NCBI GenBank assembly: GCA_026987995.1
Contig: JALSMC010000254.1
Span: 1 to 8,702, forward strand
Source: Sulfurimonas sp.
GTDB lineage: Bacteria; Campylobacterota; Campylobacteria; Campylobacterales; Sulfurimonadaceae
Length of the DNA stretch: 8,702 nt
Reading direction: 5' to 3'
In this document: piece by piece, positions 1 through 5,819 of the stretch
How the letters are laid out: each line of letters starts with the position of its first letter
Numbering within the stretch: the stretch's first letter is position 1
Made by a program: the position numbers and the translations under genes
The notes under the pieces: generated by a model
Seen by the model: the letters and a program-made list of their open reading frames with translations, nothing else
Told to the model about the DNA's origin: nothing
Databases searched by the model: none

Positions 1-451
1 AGTCAAGATTAAACTTATAAACATACATTTTAGCAAAATCTTCTAAGCTCACTTCTCCTTCATCAGTGACATTTTGGACATCAGAAACACTAAAAGATAA
101 AATTGGCAACTCTTTTTGTGCAGAAAGAGAATTTGAAATTGCACCAAAAATATTTGATATAATTTCTTTTGCTGCATCTATATCATCTTCATTTACATCT
201 TCCCTATCACTTGCCTCTTCTCCCATCATCATATCAGATAAGGATGCTGCTAAGTTTGGTGGTAGAGCAATCATTACATTTGCATCAATATCTCCACTCA
301 CAGTTACTTTTACAAGTACAATAGGAGGAACAATATTTGAAATAATACTTAACTCTTGTTCTTCTTTTAGTTCCAAAGATGGAGCAACTCCAACAAGTGC
401 TTCTATTGTTGCTGCTGTTTCATCTTCAAATAGTTTCATAAACTCACTCAT
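1..451 (-). CDS. fliY: Flagellar motor switch protein FliY, N-terminal part (cut by left window edge)
   Basis: Partial: 150 complete codons are present and the C-terminal SpoA/FliN-like domain lies beyond the left edge. FliY belongs to the cytoplasmic switch complex (C-ring) with FliM, FliN and FliG and affects rotation direction. The visible part resembles the CheC-like domain of FliY: a first helix (about residues 10-22), beta segments around IVPPIVLVKVTVSGDI, a Met-rich DMMMGEE turn (73-79) and a second helix beginning near DIDAAKEIISNIFGA (90-104) that ends in a conserved-looking Pro. The ExxN phosphatase signature of CheC is not clearly retained: the first helix has E17-A-L-V20, and the second has E96 and N100 one residue out of register. 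The gene overlaps the end of fliM. Two adjacent ATGs (454 and 451) are possible; 451 is preferred because AGGAG at 459-463 then lies 7 nt upstream instead of 4. Identity rests on this domain and on position after fliM. Confidence 0.85.
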   Translation of the reverse strand, partial: MSEFMKLFEDETAATIEALVGVAPSLELKEEQELSIISNIVPPIVLVKVTVSGDIDANVMIALPPNLAASLSDMMMGEEASDREDVNEDDIDAAKEIISNIFGAISNSLSAQKELPILSFSVSDVQNVTDEGEVSLEDFAKMYVYKFNLD

Positions 452-1547
452 CATTAAACTCCTCTAAGTCATCTTTTTCTATATCATCTATAATCTCTCG
501 TACACCAGATATTTTATCTTGACGCTGCTTCTCAAAGCTTTCAAGAGCTCGCTTAACTGCATCTTTCTCTGTATCTATAACTTCAGTAATACTGATTGAC
601 TTTCTAAATCTACGAAGACCTATTTCTCCACGAAACCTTTCTTTGCCATCTACACTAACAGTTACAATATCATCTGCAGCACTTGAGAGTCTTAGTACAT
701 CACCAATCTGTATCTCTAAAATATCAGCTAGTGTTAAGTCTGCATTTCCCAAGTTTGCTTCTATATCAACTTTGGCACCACCAAGGAGTACTTGAAGTTC
801 AGTATTTCTACTTTTTTTAGAACTTGTCTCATTAAGCATCAAGTCACGAGAAGCGAGTTTGGGTAGTACTGGTTCTAATGCGATAACAGGATAACAAATA
901 TTCATCATACCTGAACTATGCCCAATAATTATCTCCATAACAACCATAACTACAATCTCATTTTGTGCAACAATCTGAACAACATTAGGACTTGACTCTT
1001 TAGACTCTATTGTAGGGTAAATATCCATAACCGGACCCCATGCCTCTTTAAGTGTACTCATCATAACACGTAGTATTGTTTCAAAAAGTGAAAGTTCTAT
1101 GTCTGAAAACTCTCGACTTGCATCAAAAGGCTCACCTTTCCCACCAAGTAAACGATCAAGCATAGGAAAAGCTATAGATGGGTTAATTTCAATGATACCA
1201 CTACCTTCTAAAGGCTTAACAGAGAAAACATTAAATGAAGTTGGGTTTGGAAGAGACATCAAAAACTCGCCATAAGTCATTTGATCTACGGAATGAAGCT
1301 GTATCTCAACAATAGAACGCATAATAGCTGAAATTTGTGAAGCTAAACTTCTAGACATCTTATCGTGTACACCTTTAAAGGCACGGAGTTGTTCTTTTGA
1401 AACTCTATTTGGTCTCTTGAAGTCATAGAGGGTAACTTGTCTTTGAGGAAGAAGTCCTTCTTCACCAGTTTCTAGGACATCATCACCCTCATCATCGACT
1501 ACATCGAGTAGTGCATCAATCTCTTCTTGGGAAAGTATATCTGCCAT
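444..1547 (-). CDS. fliM: Flagellar motor switch protein FliM
   Basis: 367 aa. FliM is the C-ring protein that binds phosphorylated CheY and passes the signal to FliG. The extreme N-terminus carries the CheY-P-binding motif LSQEEIDALL (5-14), followed by an acidic linker (about 15-32). The middle CheC-like domain (about 40-230) contains the conserved DRLLGGKG loop (131-138), equivalent to the GGxG FliG-contact motif. A SpoA domain (about 250-325) includes a VLLGGAKVDI strand and an IGDVLRL segment. A charged, acidic tail (about 326-367, ending EEFNDE) extends past the SpoA domain. The start is supported by AGGAG 6 nt upstream. The gene is separated from fliA by 1 nt, and its TGA lies inside the fliY start region, so fliA-fliM-fliY are probably cotranslated. 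Confidence 0.96.
   Translation of the reverse strand: MADILSQEEIDALLDVVDDEGDDVLETGEEGLLPQRQVTLYDFKRPNRVSKEQLRAFKGVHDKMSRSLASQISAIMRSIVEIQLHSVDQMTYGEFLMSLPNPTSFNVFSVKPLEGSGIIEINPSIAFPMLDRLLGGKGEPFDASREFSDIELSLFETILRVMMSTLKEAWGPVMDIYPTIESKESSPNVVQIVAQNEIVVMVVMEIIIGHSSGMMNICYPVIALEPVLPKLASRDLMLNETSSKKSRNTELQVLLGGAKVDIEANLGNADLTLADILEIQIGDVLRLSSAADDIVTVSVDGKERFRGEIGLRRFRKSISITEVIDTEKDAVKRALESFEKQRQDKISGVREIIDDIEKDDLEEFNDE
459..463 (-). promoter_or_regulatory. Ribosome binding site of fliY, inside the fliM 3' end
   Basis: AGGAG on the minus strand lies within the last codons of fliM. It is 4 nt from the ATG at 454 and 7 nt from the ATG at 451, so it favours the second ATG as the fliY start. Confidence 0.6.
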
Positions 1548-1548
1548 T

Positions 1549-2235
1549 TTATGCTCCTATACTTTCTTTAATCTTTTGTATAACTGACTTATGAATTTGA
1601 GAAATACGAGATTCTGTTATATCTAAAATATTACTAATCTCTTTGAGTGTCAACTCTTCAAAATAATAAAGTTGAATTATCATCTGTTCTCTCTCTTTAT
1701 ATGCACCTAAAATCTTCTTTATAACATCCACAAGCTGATCTTTTTCCACCTCGGCTAAAGCTGCACCCTCATCACCAACATGAAGTTGATCGTGAAGAGG
1801 CATAACTGTGTAAATACTAGAAGCAATTCGTGCATCATGTACCTTTTCAACACTCTCTTCTAACTGCTCAGCTAATTCTGCATCAGTTGGCTCTTCATCA
1901 TGAGTCAGCAGATGTTCTTCAACTATATAGTCTATCGCTTTGACAAGTTTACGACTCGCTCGACTGAGAATATCTAAACTTCTAAGGTAATCAAGCATAG
2001 CACCATATACTCTCTTCTTCGCATATCCCCAAAAAGAATCATTAAGTGCTTCATCGTAACGACGAGCAAGCTTGATAAGTTCTTCTGTTCCAATTGCGGA
2101 AAGGTCTGAGAAATCAACACTGCTTGGAAGTCTCTCTTTAAGTCTATATGCCATAGCTTTAACTGCTGGAAGGTAAGCAATAGCTAATTCATCTTCCTTA
2201 TGTTTCAATTCATTTGTATAGGCATTTGCGGTCAT
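1549..2235 (-). CDS. fliA: RNA polymerase sigma factor for flagellar operon, FliA (sigma-28)
   Basis: 228 aa, the usual size for FliA. It directs RNA polymerase to late flagellar and chemotaxis promoters and in this family is restrained by the anti-sigma factor FlgM. Visible domains are sigma region 2 (about 14-90), with the promoter-melting/-10 recognition segment FWGYAKKRVYGAMLDYLRS (68-86); region 3 (about 93-150), with a helix of the DAELAEQLEESVEKV type; and region 4 (about 170-225), with the -35-binding helix-turn-helix LTLKEISNILDITESRISQI (195-214). The GAMLDYLRS block is a close match to the GAMLDELRS of enteric FliA. Its ATG overlaps the stop of the upstream small membrane protein gene (ATGA), and no strong Shine-Dalgarno precedes it, so translation probably depends on coupling. 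Confidence 0.96.
   Translation of the reverse strand: MTANAYTNELKHKEDELAIAYLPAVKAMAYRLKERLPSSVDFSDLSAIGTEELIKLARRYDEALNDSFWGYAKKRVYGAMLDYLRSLDILSRASRKLVKAIDYIVEEHLLTHDEEPTDAELAEQLEESVEKVHDARIASSIYTVMPLHDQLHVGDEGAALAEVEKDQLVDVIKKILGAYKEREQMIIQLYYFEELTLKEISNILDITESRISQIHKSVIQKIKESIGA
1554..1558 (-). promoter_or_regulatory. Ribosome binding site of fliM, embedded in the fliA stop region
   Basis: AGGAG on the minus strand overlaps the last sense codons of fliA (Ile-Gly-Ala-stop) and sits 6 nt upstream of the fliM ATG. This makes fliM initiation physically linked to fliA termination. Confidence 0.65.
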
Positions 2236-2567
2236 GCTGCTAATCCATCATGCTCATCTGAGTTCATTTTAATTGCTGCATCAGTAATTTTAATAGCAGA
2301 ATCAATTAATCGTTCTCGCTTATTTATCTCTTTTACAAAAACATCTAAATCATTCTCATGTCTGTCTCTAGGGAAATCATATGACCTTGCTGTTAAAGTT
2401 TTATAGTAAAATGCAATTATCACATGTGAGAATAGATAAAAGAAAATTGTAATTAATGATGTGTAGACGAATAGACCACTCGCATCAAAAGATTTTAGTA
2501 TTCCAAAGATTATTCCGACAAAGAACCCTAGAACTGTAAAAAAATAAACATAATTTTCACCTAACAT
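2232..2567 (-). CDS. Small two-helix membrane protein of unknown function, between flhG and fliA
   Basis: 111 aa. I recognise it only by position: Campylobacter (Cj0062c) and Helicobacter (HP1033) have an uncharacterised small ORF in the same slot between the flhG homologue and fliA. The sequence shows two hydrophobic segments, about 7-25 (YFFTVLGFFVGIIFGIL) and about 31-54 (GLFVYTSLITIFFYLFSHVI), with a short connecting turn. A hydrophilic, probably cytoplasmic tail (56-111) follows, with a charged, likely helical stretch around FVKEINKRERLIDSAIKITD. There is no cleavable signal peptide or known enzyme motif. A GGGGT stretch 8-12 nt upstream is a weak ribosome site. It lies 18 nt after flhG and overlaps fliA by ATGA. 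Context suggests a flagellar role, perhaps as a membrane partner of FlhF/FlhG or of the nascent basal body, but this is inference only. Confidence 0.85.
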   Translation of the reverse strand: MLGENYVYFFTVLGFFVGIIFGILKSFDASGLFVYTSLITIFFYLFSHVIIAFYYKTLTARSYDFPRDRHENDLDVFVKEINKRERLIDSAIKITDAAIKMNSDEHDGLAA

Positions 2568-2585
2568 TTACTACCCCAAACTCAA

Positions 2586-3470
2586 TTAAAAATGCTGTAT
2601 AAGTCTCTTAAATAGACCAGAGAGACCACTTTCATTGGAACTAACCAGCACATTTCGTTCCAGCTTACTTAATATTTTCATAACTATTACTTCTATATCT
2701 CTTGCAGGTTGTGAAGCTGGATACTGTGAACAAAAAAGTGCTCGTTGCTTCACAGAAGATGAAACCTTAATATCAGAATTTATTTTTCCCATAAGCTGAA
2801 GGTTAAGATTAGACTTAATGTTAGCACCAGCAACTTTTTTTATTTTTTCAAATACACCAACTGCCTCTTTTTCATTTTTGACTTGGTTCATTATCATACT
2901 GACATCATCACGAAGTGTAGCAATAGTCTTTATAGTCGCATATGCATCTGTAATCGCGGCAGGATCTGGTACTGTTACAACTATAACATCATCTGCTGCA
3001 TTTAAAAACATCTGAATATGTTCTCCTATTCCTGCACCAGTATCAATTATCATAACATCGAGTTTATCTAAGACTTTTGCCTCTTCCATAAAACGCTCAA
3101 AAAGTGCTACATCTGAGTACTTTAATATCTCATCACCACTCTCCCCAGGAATAAGAATCAAATTTCTTGTAATGGGAATCAGGATGTCATTAACACTTGC
3201 TTCACCTTTGAGTACATGTAAAATATTTTTTTTAATCTTAACATTAAACATGACATCAAGATTTGCAAGGCCTATATCTGCATCAAAAATACCTACATTT
3301 AAACCTTTTTGAGAAAGTGCATAGGCAAGGTTGGAGCTAATTGTACTTTTACCAACACCACCTTTACCACTAGTTATAGCGATAAAACGTGTTTTTTTAG
3401 AACTACTTTTTGTTCCCTCACTATTTGAAGCGACTAGTTCTTCAAGCTTTTTTGCTTGATGCCCTATCAT
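2586..3470 (-). CDS. flhG: Flagellar number regulator FlhG (YlxH), MinD-like ATPase
   Basis: 294 aa. FlhG is a ParA/MinD-type ATPase that limits flagellar number and stimulates the GTPase activity of FlhF. It has a deviant Walker A motif, SGKGGVGKST (34-43), with signature Lys36; a switch I segment DADIGLANLD (63-72); and a Walker B-type IIDTGAGIG (141-149). The N-terminus MIGHQAKKLEEL is a version of the DQAxxLR helix that activates FlhF, keeping the Gln (Q5) but with His in place of Asp and Glu in place of Arg. The last residues, SGLFKRLIQHF, could form the amphipathic membrane-targeting helix typical of MinD/FlhG. The start overlaps the flhF stop (ATGA) and has AGGAG 6 nt upstream. The pairing with flhF confirms FlhG over MinD, and no minC or minE is nearby. 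Confidence 0.95.
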   Translation of the reverse strand: MIGHQAKKLEELVASNSEGTKSSSKKTRFIAITSGKGGVGKSTISSNLAYALSQKGLNVGIFDADIGLANLDVMFNVKIKKNILHVLKGEASVNDILIPITRNLILIPGESGDEILKYSDVALFERFMEEAKVLDKLDVMIIDTGAGIGEHIQMFLNAADDVIVVTVPDPAAITDAYATIKTIATLRDDVSMIMNQVKNEKEAVGVFEKIKKVAGANIKSNLNLQLMGKINSDIKVSSSVKQRALFCSQYPASQPARDIEVIVMKILSKLERNVLVSSNESGLSGLFKRLIQHF

Positions 3471-4765
3471 GCTTTACTCCTGTTAAAACTATTGAGTAAA
3501 CACTCAACTAAAAAGTCACTACTCGCACATACTAAGTCTTCAGGTACTTCTTGTCCTACTGAAAAGTAAGATATAGGTTTTTTCGTCTCATAGCCAAGTG
3601 AAAATATATTTCCAAAACCCATAGTCTCATCAAGTTTTGTAAACATCAAACTGTCAATTCCTAATGTCGAGAAGTTATCATACGTAACTTGCAAATCTTC
3701 ATACTTAATTGAACTTGGCATTACGAGAACTACTTCCACTTCAAATGCTGTAGTATTTGCATCTAAACACTCATGAATTTTTTCTATTTTACCTTTGTCA
3801 TAAGGAGATGAACCCATAGTGTCAATCAAAATATAATCACAATAACGAAGTGAATCTAAGGCACTTGTAAATTCTGGAGGATCAACAACAGTCTCTATTC
3901 CTAATTTCATCATTCTCGCATACTGCATAAGCTGTTCTACTGCACCAATTCTGTATGTATCAAGAACGACTAAACCGACCTTATGCTTCTTTTGCATTAA
4001 AAACGAGTATCTAGCTGCAAGTTTAGCAATACTTGTTGTCTTGCCCACACCAGTAGGACCAACTAACATAATGACTTTTTTTGCACCAACACTGAGAACA
4101 GGTTCTCTTCTTATAGGCACCATTTTACGTAATATTGTTTGAAAATAACGCTTAACAGTTACAGAGTTTTCACGCATCTTAAACGGCATATGTTCTAAGG
4201 TAATTTTCATCAACTCATCAAGATGTTTTTTATTCATTCCACTTTGAAAAGCAAGACGATAAATCTCTGCAAATTCTGAAGGAATTTGACTCTCTATATC
4301 TGGTGATTTTTCATCCCAGAACATGTTTTGAATGATTTTCACTTTATCTGTGAGTTTATTTATCTCTGATTTTATCTCTTTAAGTTCTTTTGGTTCAGCA
4401 ATAGGTGATGTAACAATAGGAGCTACAGAAATTTTTCTAGGAGGTCTCATATACTCTGCAATTGGATCATCTGCTACACGGGATACTTTTGCTATCTGCT
4501 CAGCTGCATTTGAAAGGTCAAAAAGAACATCTTGACTCTCTTGTTTAACAGGTCGCTGCTGAGAAAGAGGTTTTGAATCTTTTTTATAAGTAGAAGGAAG
4601 CATATCTTCTTCTATTCCAATGACGATCTCATAAAGTGCATCTTTACCAAATGCTTTTTTACGAACTTCTTTAGTTTCGATAAGCATACCCTCGTCACCA
4701 ATCTCTAGTTTTGCTTTTTTAAGTGCTGCTGAGGGAGTAGAACCTGTGAATGTAAGTATTTTCAT
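3467..4765 (-). CDS. flhF: Flagellar biosynthesis GTPase FlhF (SRP-type)
   Basis: 432 aa. FlhF is an SRP-family GTPase that marks the cell pole for flagellar assembly; in Campylobacterota it is also needed for flagellar gene expression. The order is a basic B domain (1-50, beginning MKILTFTGSTPSAALKKAK), a low-conservation linker with a possible coiled coil at KELKEIKSEINKLTDKV (126-142), an N domain (about 160-220) and the G domain. G motifs visible are the P-loop GPTGVGKTT (236-244), DTYRIGAVEQL (269-279), DTMGSS (315-320, standing for the usual DTAGR/S), TKLDE (376-380) and the closing SVGQEVPEDL (402-411). All GTP-binding elements are present. The ATG overlaps the folK stop (ATGA) and only a weak AGG precedes it, so it is probably translationally coupled to folK. 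The stop overlaps flhG. Confidence 0.96.
   Translation of the reverse strand: MKILTFTGSTPSAALKKAKLEIGDEGMLIETKEVRKKAFGKDALYEIVIGIEEDMLPSTYKKDSKPLSQQRPVKQESQDVLFDLSNAAEQIAKVSRVADDPIAEYMRPPRKISVAPIVTSPIAEPKELKEIKSEINKLTDKVKIIQNMFWDEKSPDIESQIPSEFAEIYRLAFQSGMNKKHLDELMKITLEHMPFKMRENSVTVKRYFQTILRKMVPIRREPVLSVGAKKVIMLVGPTGVGKTTSIAKLAARYSFLMQKKHKVGLVVLDTYRIGAVEQLMQYARMMKLGIETVVDPPEFTSALDSLRYCDYILIDTMGSSPYDKGKIEKIHECLDANTTAFEVEVVLVMPSSIKYEDLQVTYDNFSTLGIDSLMFTKLDETMGFGNIFSLGYETKKPISYFSVGQEVPEDLVCASSDFLVECLLNSFNRSKA
3477..3481 (-). promoter_or_regulatory. Ribosome binding site of flhG
   Basis: AGGAG on the minus strand, 6 nt upstream of the flhG ATG and inside the last codons of flhF. It supports the ATGA-overlap start and independent reloading of ribosomes at flhG. 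Confidence 0.6.
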
Positions 4766-5250
4766 AATTGCAGACCTGAGAGTGGGATAAGAACACTTTC
4801 ACGCTCCATCCATGCAGGATGTGGTAGTGTTAACTTCTCACTATTCATAACTAAATTATCGAAAAATATAATATCCAAATCTAAGGTCCTTGGGGCATTT
4901 GAAAAACTTCTTTTTCTGCCAAATTTTTTCTCTAGTCTCATTAAATAGTCTAAAAAAATTCTTGCATTCATTGATGTTTTTATCACAATAGTTGTATTAA
5001 AAAAATCCTCTTGCTCGGTAAAACCAAAAGGAGGATTTTTCAAAATCAACGATGTTTGTGTAAGTGTAACTCTTCTATCTCTTTGTATTTCAAAAAAGAG
5101 ATGTTCAAAACGGCGTTTAACATCTCCAACATTACCACCAACACCGACAATAACTTTATGCCTGTGTGATGAAGTCTGTTTATTTTTCCATGGAAAATGC
5201 TCTGAGAAATACACACTGAGTGTTTCACTTAAAGAGCGTTTTAAAGGCAT
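4762..5250 (-). CDS. folK: 2-amino-4-hydroxy-6-hydroxymethyldihydropteridine diphosphokinase (HPPK)
   Basis: 162 aa. FolK transfers pyrophosphate from ATP to 6-hydroxymethyl-dihydropterin in cytoplasmic folate synthesis. The family pattern is clear: GVGGNVGD near residue 36, a pterin-side segment NPPFGFTEQEDFFN (72-85), and the signature SNAPRTLDLDIIFFD (117-131), with the Mg-binding Asp pair D124/D126, followed by LPHPAWMER (142-150). About 30 residues rich in Ser, Lys and aromatics precede the catalytic fold, which normally begins close to the N-terminus; I recall a similar extension in related Campylobacterota proteins, and no in-frame ATG nearer the fold gives an obviously better start. 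No Shine-Dalgarno is visible at the chosen ATG, which lies 3 nt after the aroQ stop, so initiation may rely on coupling. Confidence 0.93.
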   Translation of the reverse strand: MPLKRSLSETLSVYFSEHFPWKNKQTSSHRHKVIVGVGGNVGDVKRRFEHLFFEIQRDRRVTLTQTSLILKNPPFGFTEQEDFFNTTIVIKTSMNARIFLDYLMRLEKKFGRKRSFSNAPRTLDLDIIFFDNLVMNSEKLTLPHPAWMERESVLIPLSGLQL

Positions 5251-5253
5251 AAA

Positions 5254-5724
5254 CTAAGCTTGTTTAGCTTGAGCTTCCTGAGCTGCTTTTAACTCATTCA
5301 TAATCTGAAGCATACCCATCATCGCTAGGTGGTAACCAAAAGGACCAAAACCTACAACTGATGAAGCACATACAGGTGCAATCATATTTTCTTTTCTAAA
5401 CTCTTCACGTCTGTGAATATTTGAAATATGTACTTCAATAGTTGGAATTGCAACAGCACTTATTGCATCACGAATAGCAATAGAAGTATGTGTGTAAGCC
5501 GCTGCATTGATGATAATACCATTAGCTTCACCATAACACTCTTGAATCTTGTCAACAAGTTCACCCTCTAAGTTACTTTGAAAAAATTCTATCTCTGCAC
5601 CATTTTGCTCTGCTACTTCTTTCATCTGAGCATGTATTTGCTCTAGTTTCATTGGACCATAAATATTCGTCTCTCTTACACCTAGCATATTTAAGTTAGG
5701 ACCTTGAATAACTACTATTTTCAT
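5254..5724 (-). CDS. aroQ: 3-dehydroquinate dehydratase, type II
   Basis: 156 aa. AroQ catalyses the third step of the shikimate pathway (3-dehydroquinate to 3-dehydroshikimate) as a cytoplasmic dodecamer. The type II signature is at the N-terminus, [13 protein letters not shown] (6-18), with the catalytic loop residues Arg17 and Tyr22 (NIYG). Substrate-binding [11 protein letters not shown] (71-81) contains Asn73 and His79, and [14 protein letters not shown] (97-110) contains the catalytic His99. The conserved GFGPFGY (125-131) follows. A short Ala/Gln/Lys-rich tail (about 146-156) extends beyond the fold. The start has AAAAGG 7 nt upstream. It is the first gene of the minus-strand run that continues into folK and the flagellar genes. 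Confidence 0.96.
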   Translation of the reverse strand: MKIVVIQGPNLNMLGVRETNIYGPMKLEQIHAQMKEVAEQNGAEIEFFQSNLEGELVDKIQECYGEANGIIINAAAYTHTSIAIRDAISAVAIPTIEVHISNIHRREEFRKENMIAPVCASSVVGFGPFGYHLAMMGMLQIMNELKAAQEAQAKQA

Positions 5725-5744
5725 TAATTAACCTTTTAATCTTA

Positions 5745-5750
5745 TTTATA
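5745..5750 (-). promoter_or_regulatory. Candidate -10 box of the aroQ-folK-flagellar run
   Basis: TATAAA on the minus strand, preceded by GGC, lies about 20 nt upstream of the aroQ ATG and would give a leader of roughly a dozen nt. An alternative AT-rich box (GATAAAAT, 5754-5761) lies just upstream. No good -35 is visible, which is normal for housekeeping promoters in this phylum. I see no sigma-54 or sigma-28 consensus here. Confidence 0.4.
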
Positions 5751-5780
5751 GCCATTTTATCGAAATTAATATTAAAAGTG

Positions 5781-5786
5781 TATAAT
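5781..5786 (+). promoter_or_regulatory. -10 box (TATAAT) for the amidohydrolase-sppA pair
   Basis: A perfect TATAAT preceded by GTG in an AT-rich stretch, 34 nt before the chosen ATG at 5820. Transcription would begin near 5792-5795, giving a leader of about 25 nt. The upstream sequence is A/T-rich with a weak TTTATC near -35. This box overlaps the alternative GTG start at 5778, which argues against that start. Confidence 0.6.
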
Positions 5787-5819
5787 CGGGCTTATAGATT
5801 ACAAACAAAGATGAGATTA

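Noticed and set aside
66..467. Plus-strand open frame of about 133 codons rich in Ser, Ile and Phe
   Set aside because: It is the antisense of fliY; the minus strand carries a recognisable FliY domain in operon order, and the Ser-rich product is typical of a shadow frame.
3226..3233. Run of eight A (coding strand) in flhG as a phase-variation tract
   Set aside because: The tract is short for phase variation and similar 7-base runs occur throughout this AT-rich window; it encodes ordinary Lys codons.
2586..3470. Chromosome-division MinD or ParA in place of FlhG
   Set aside because: Position directly after flhF, the HQAKKLE N-terminal helix and the absence of minC, minE or parB point to FlhG.
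5046..5228. Minus-strand open frame of 60 codons overlapping folK
   Set aside because: Alternate frame of folK with no ribosome site or recognisable motif.
5767..5776. Perfect palindrome TTAATATTAA in the divergent promoter region as an operator
   Set aside because: Only A and T, and easily produced by chance in such an AT-rich spacer; no second copy seen.
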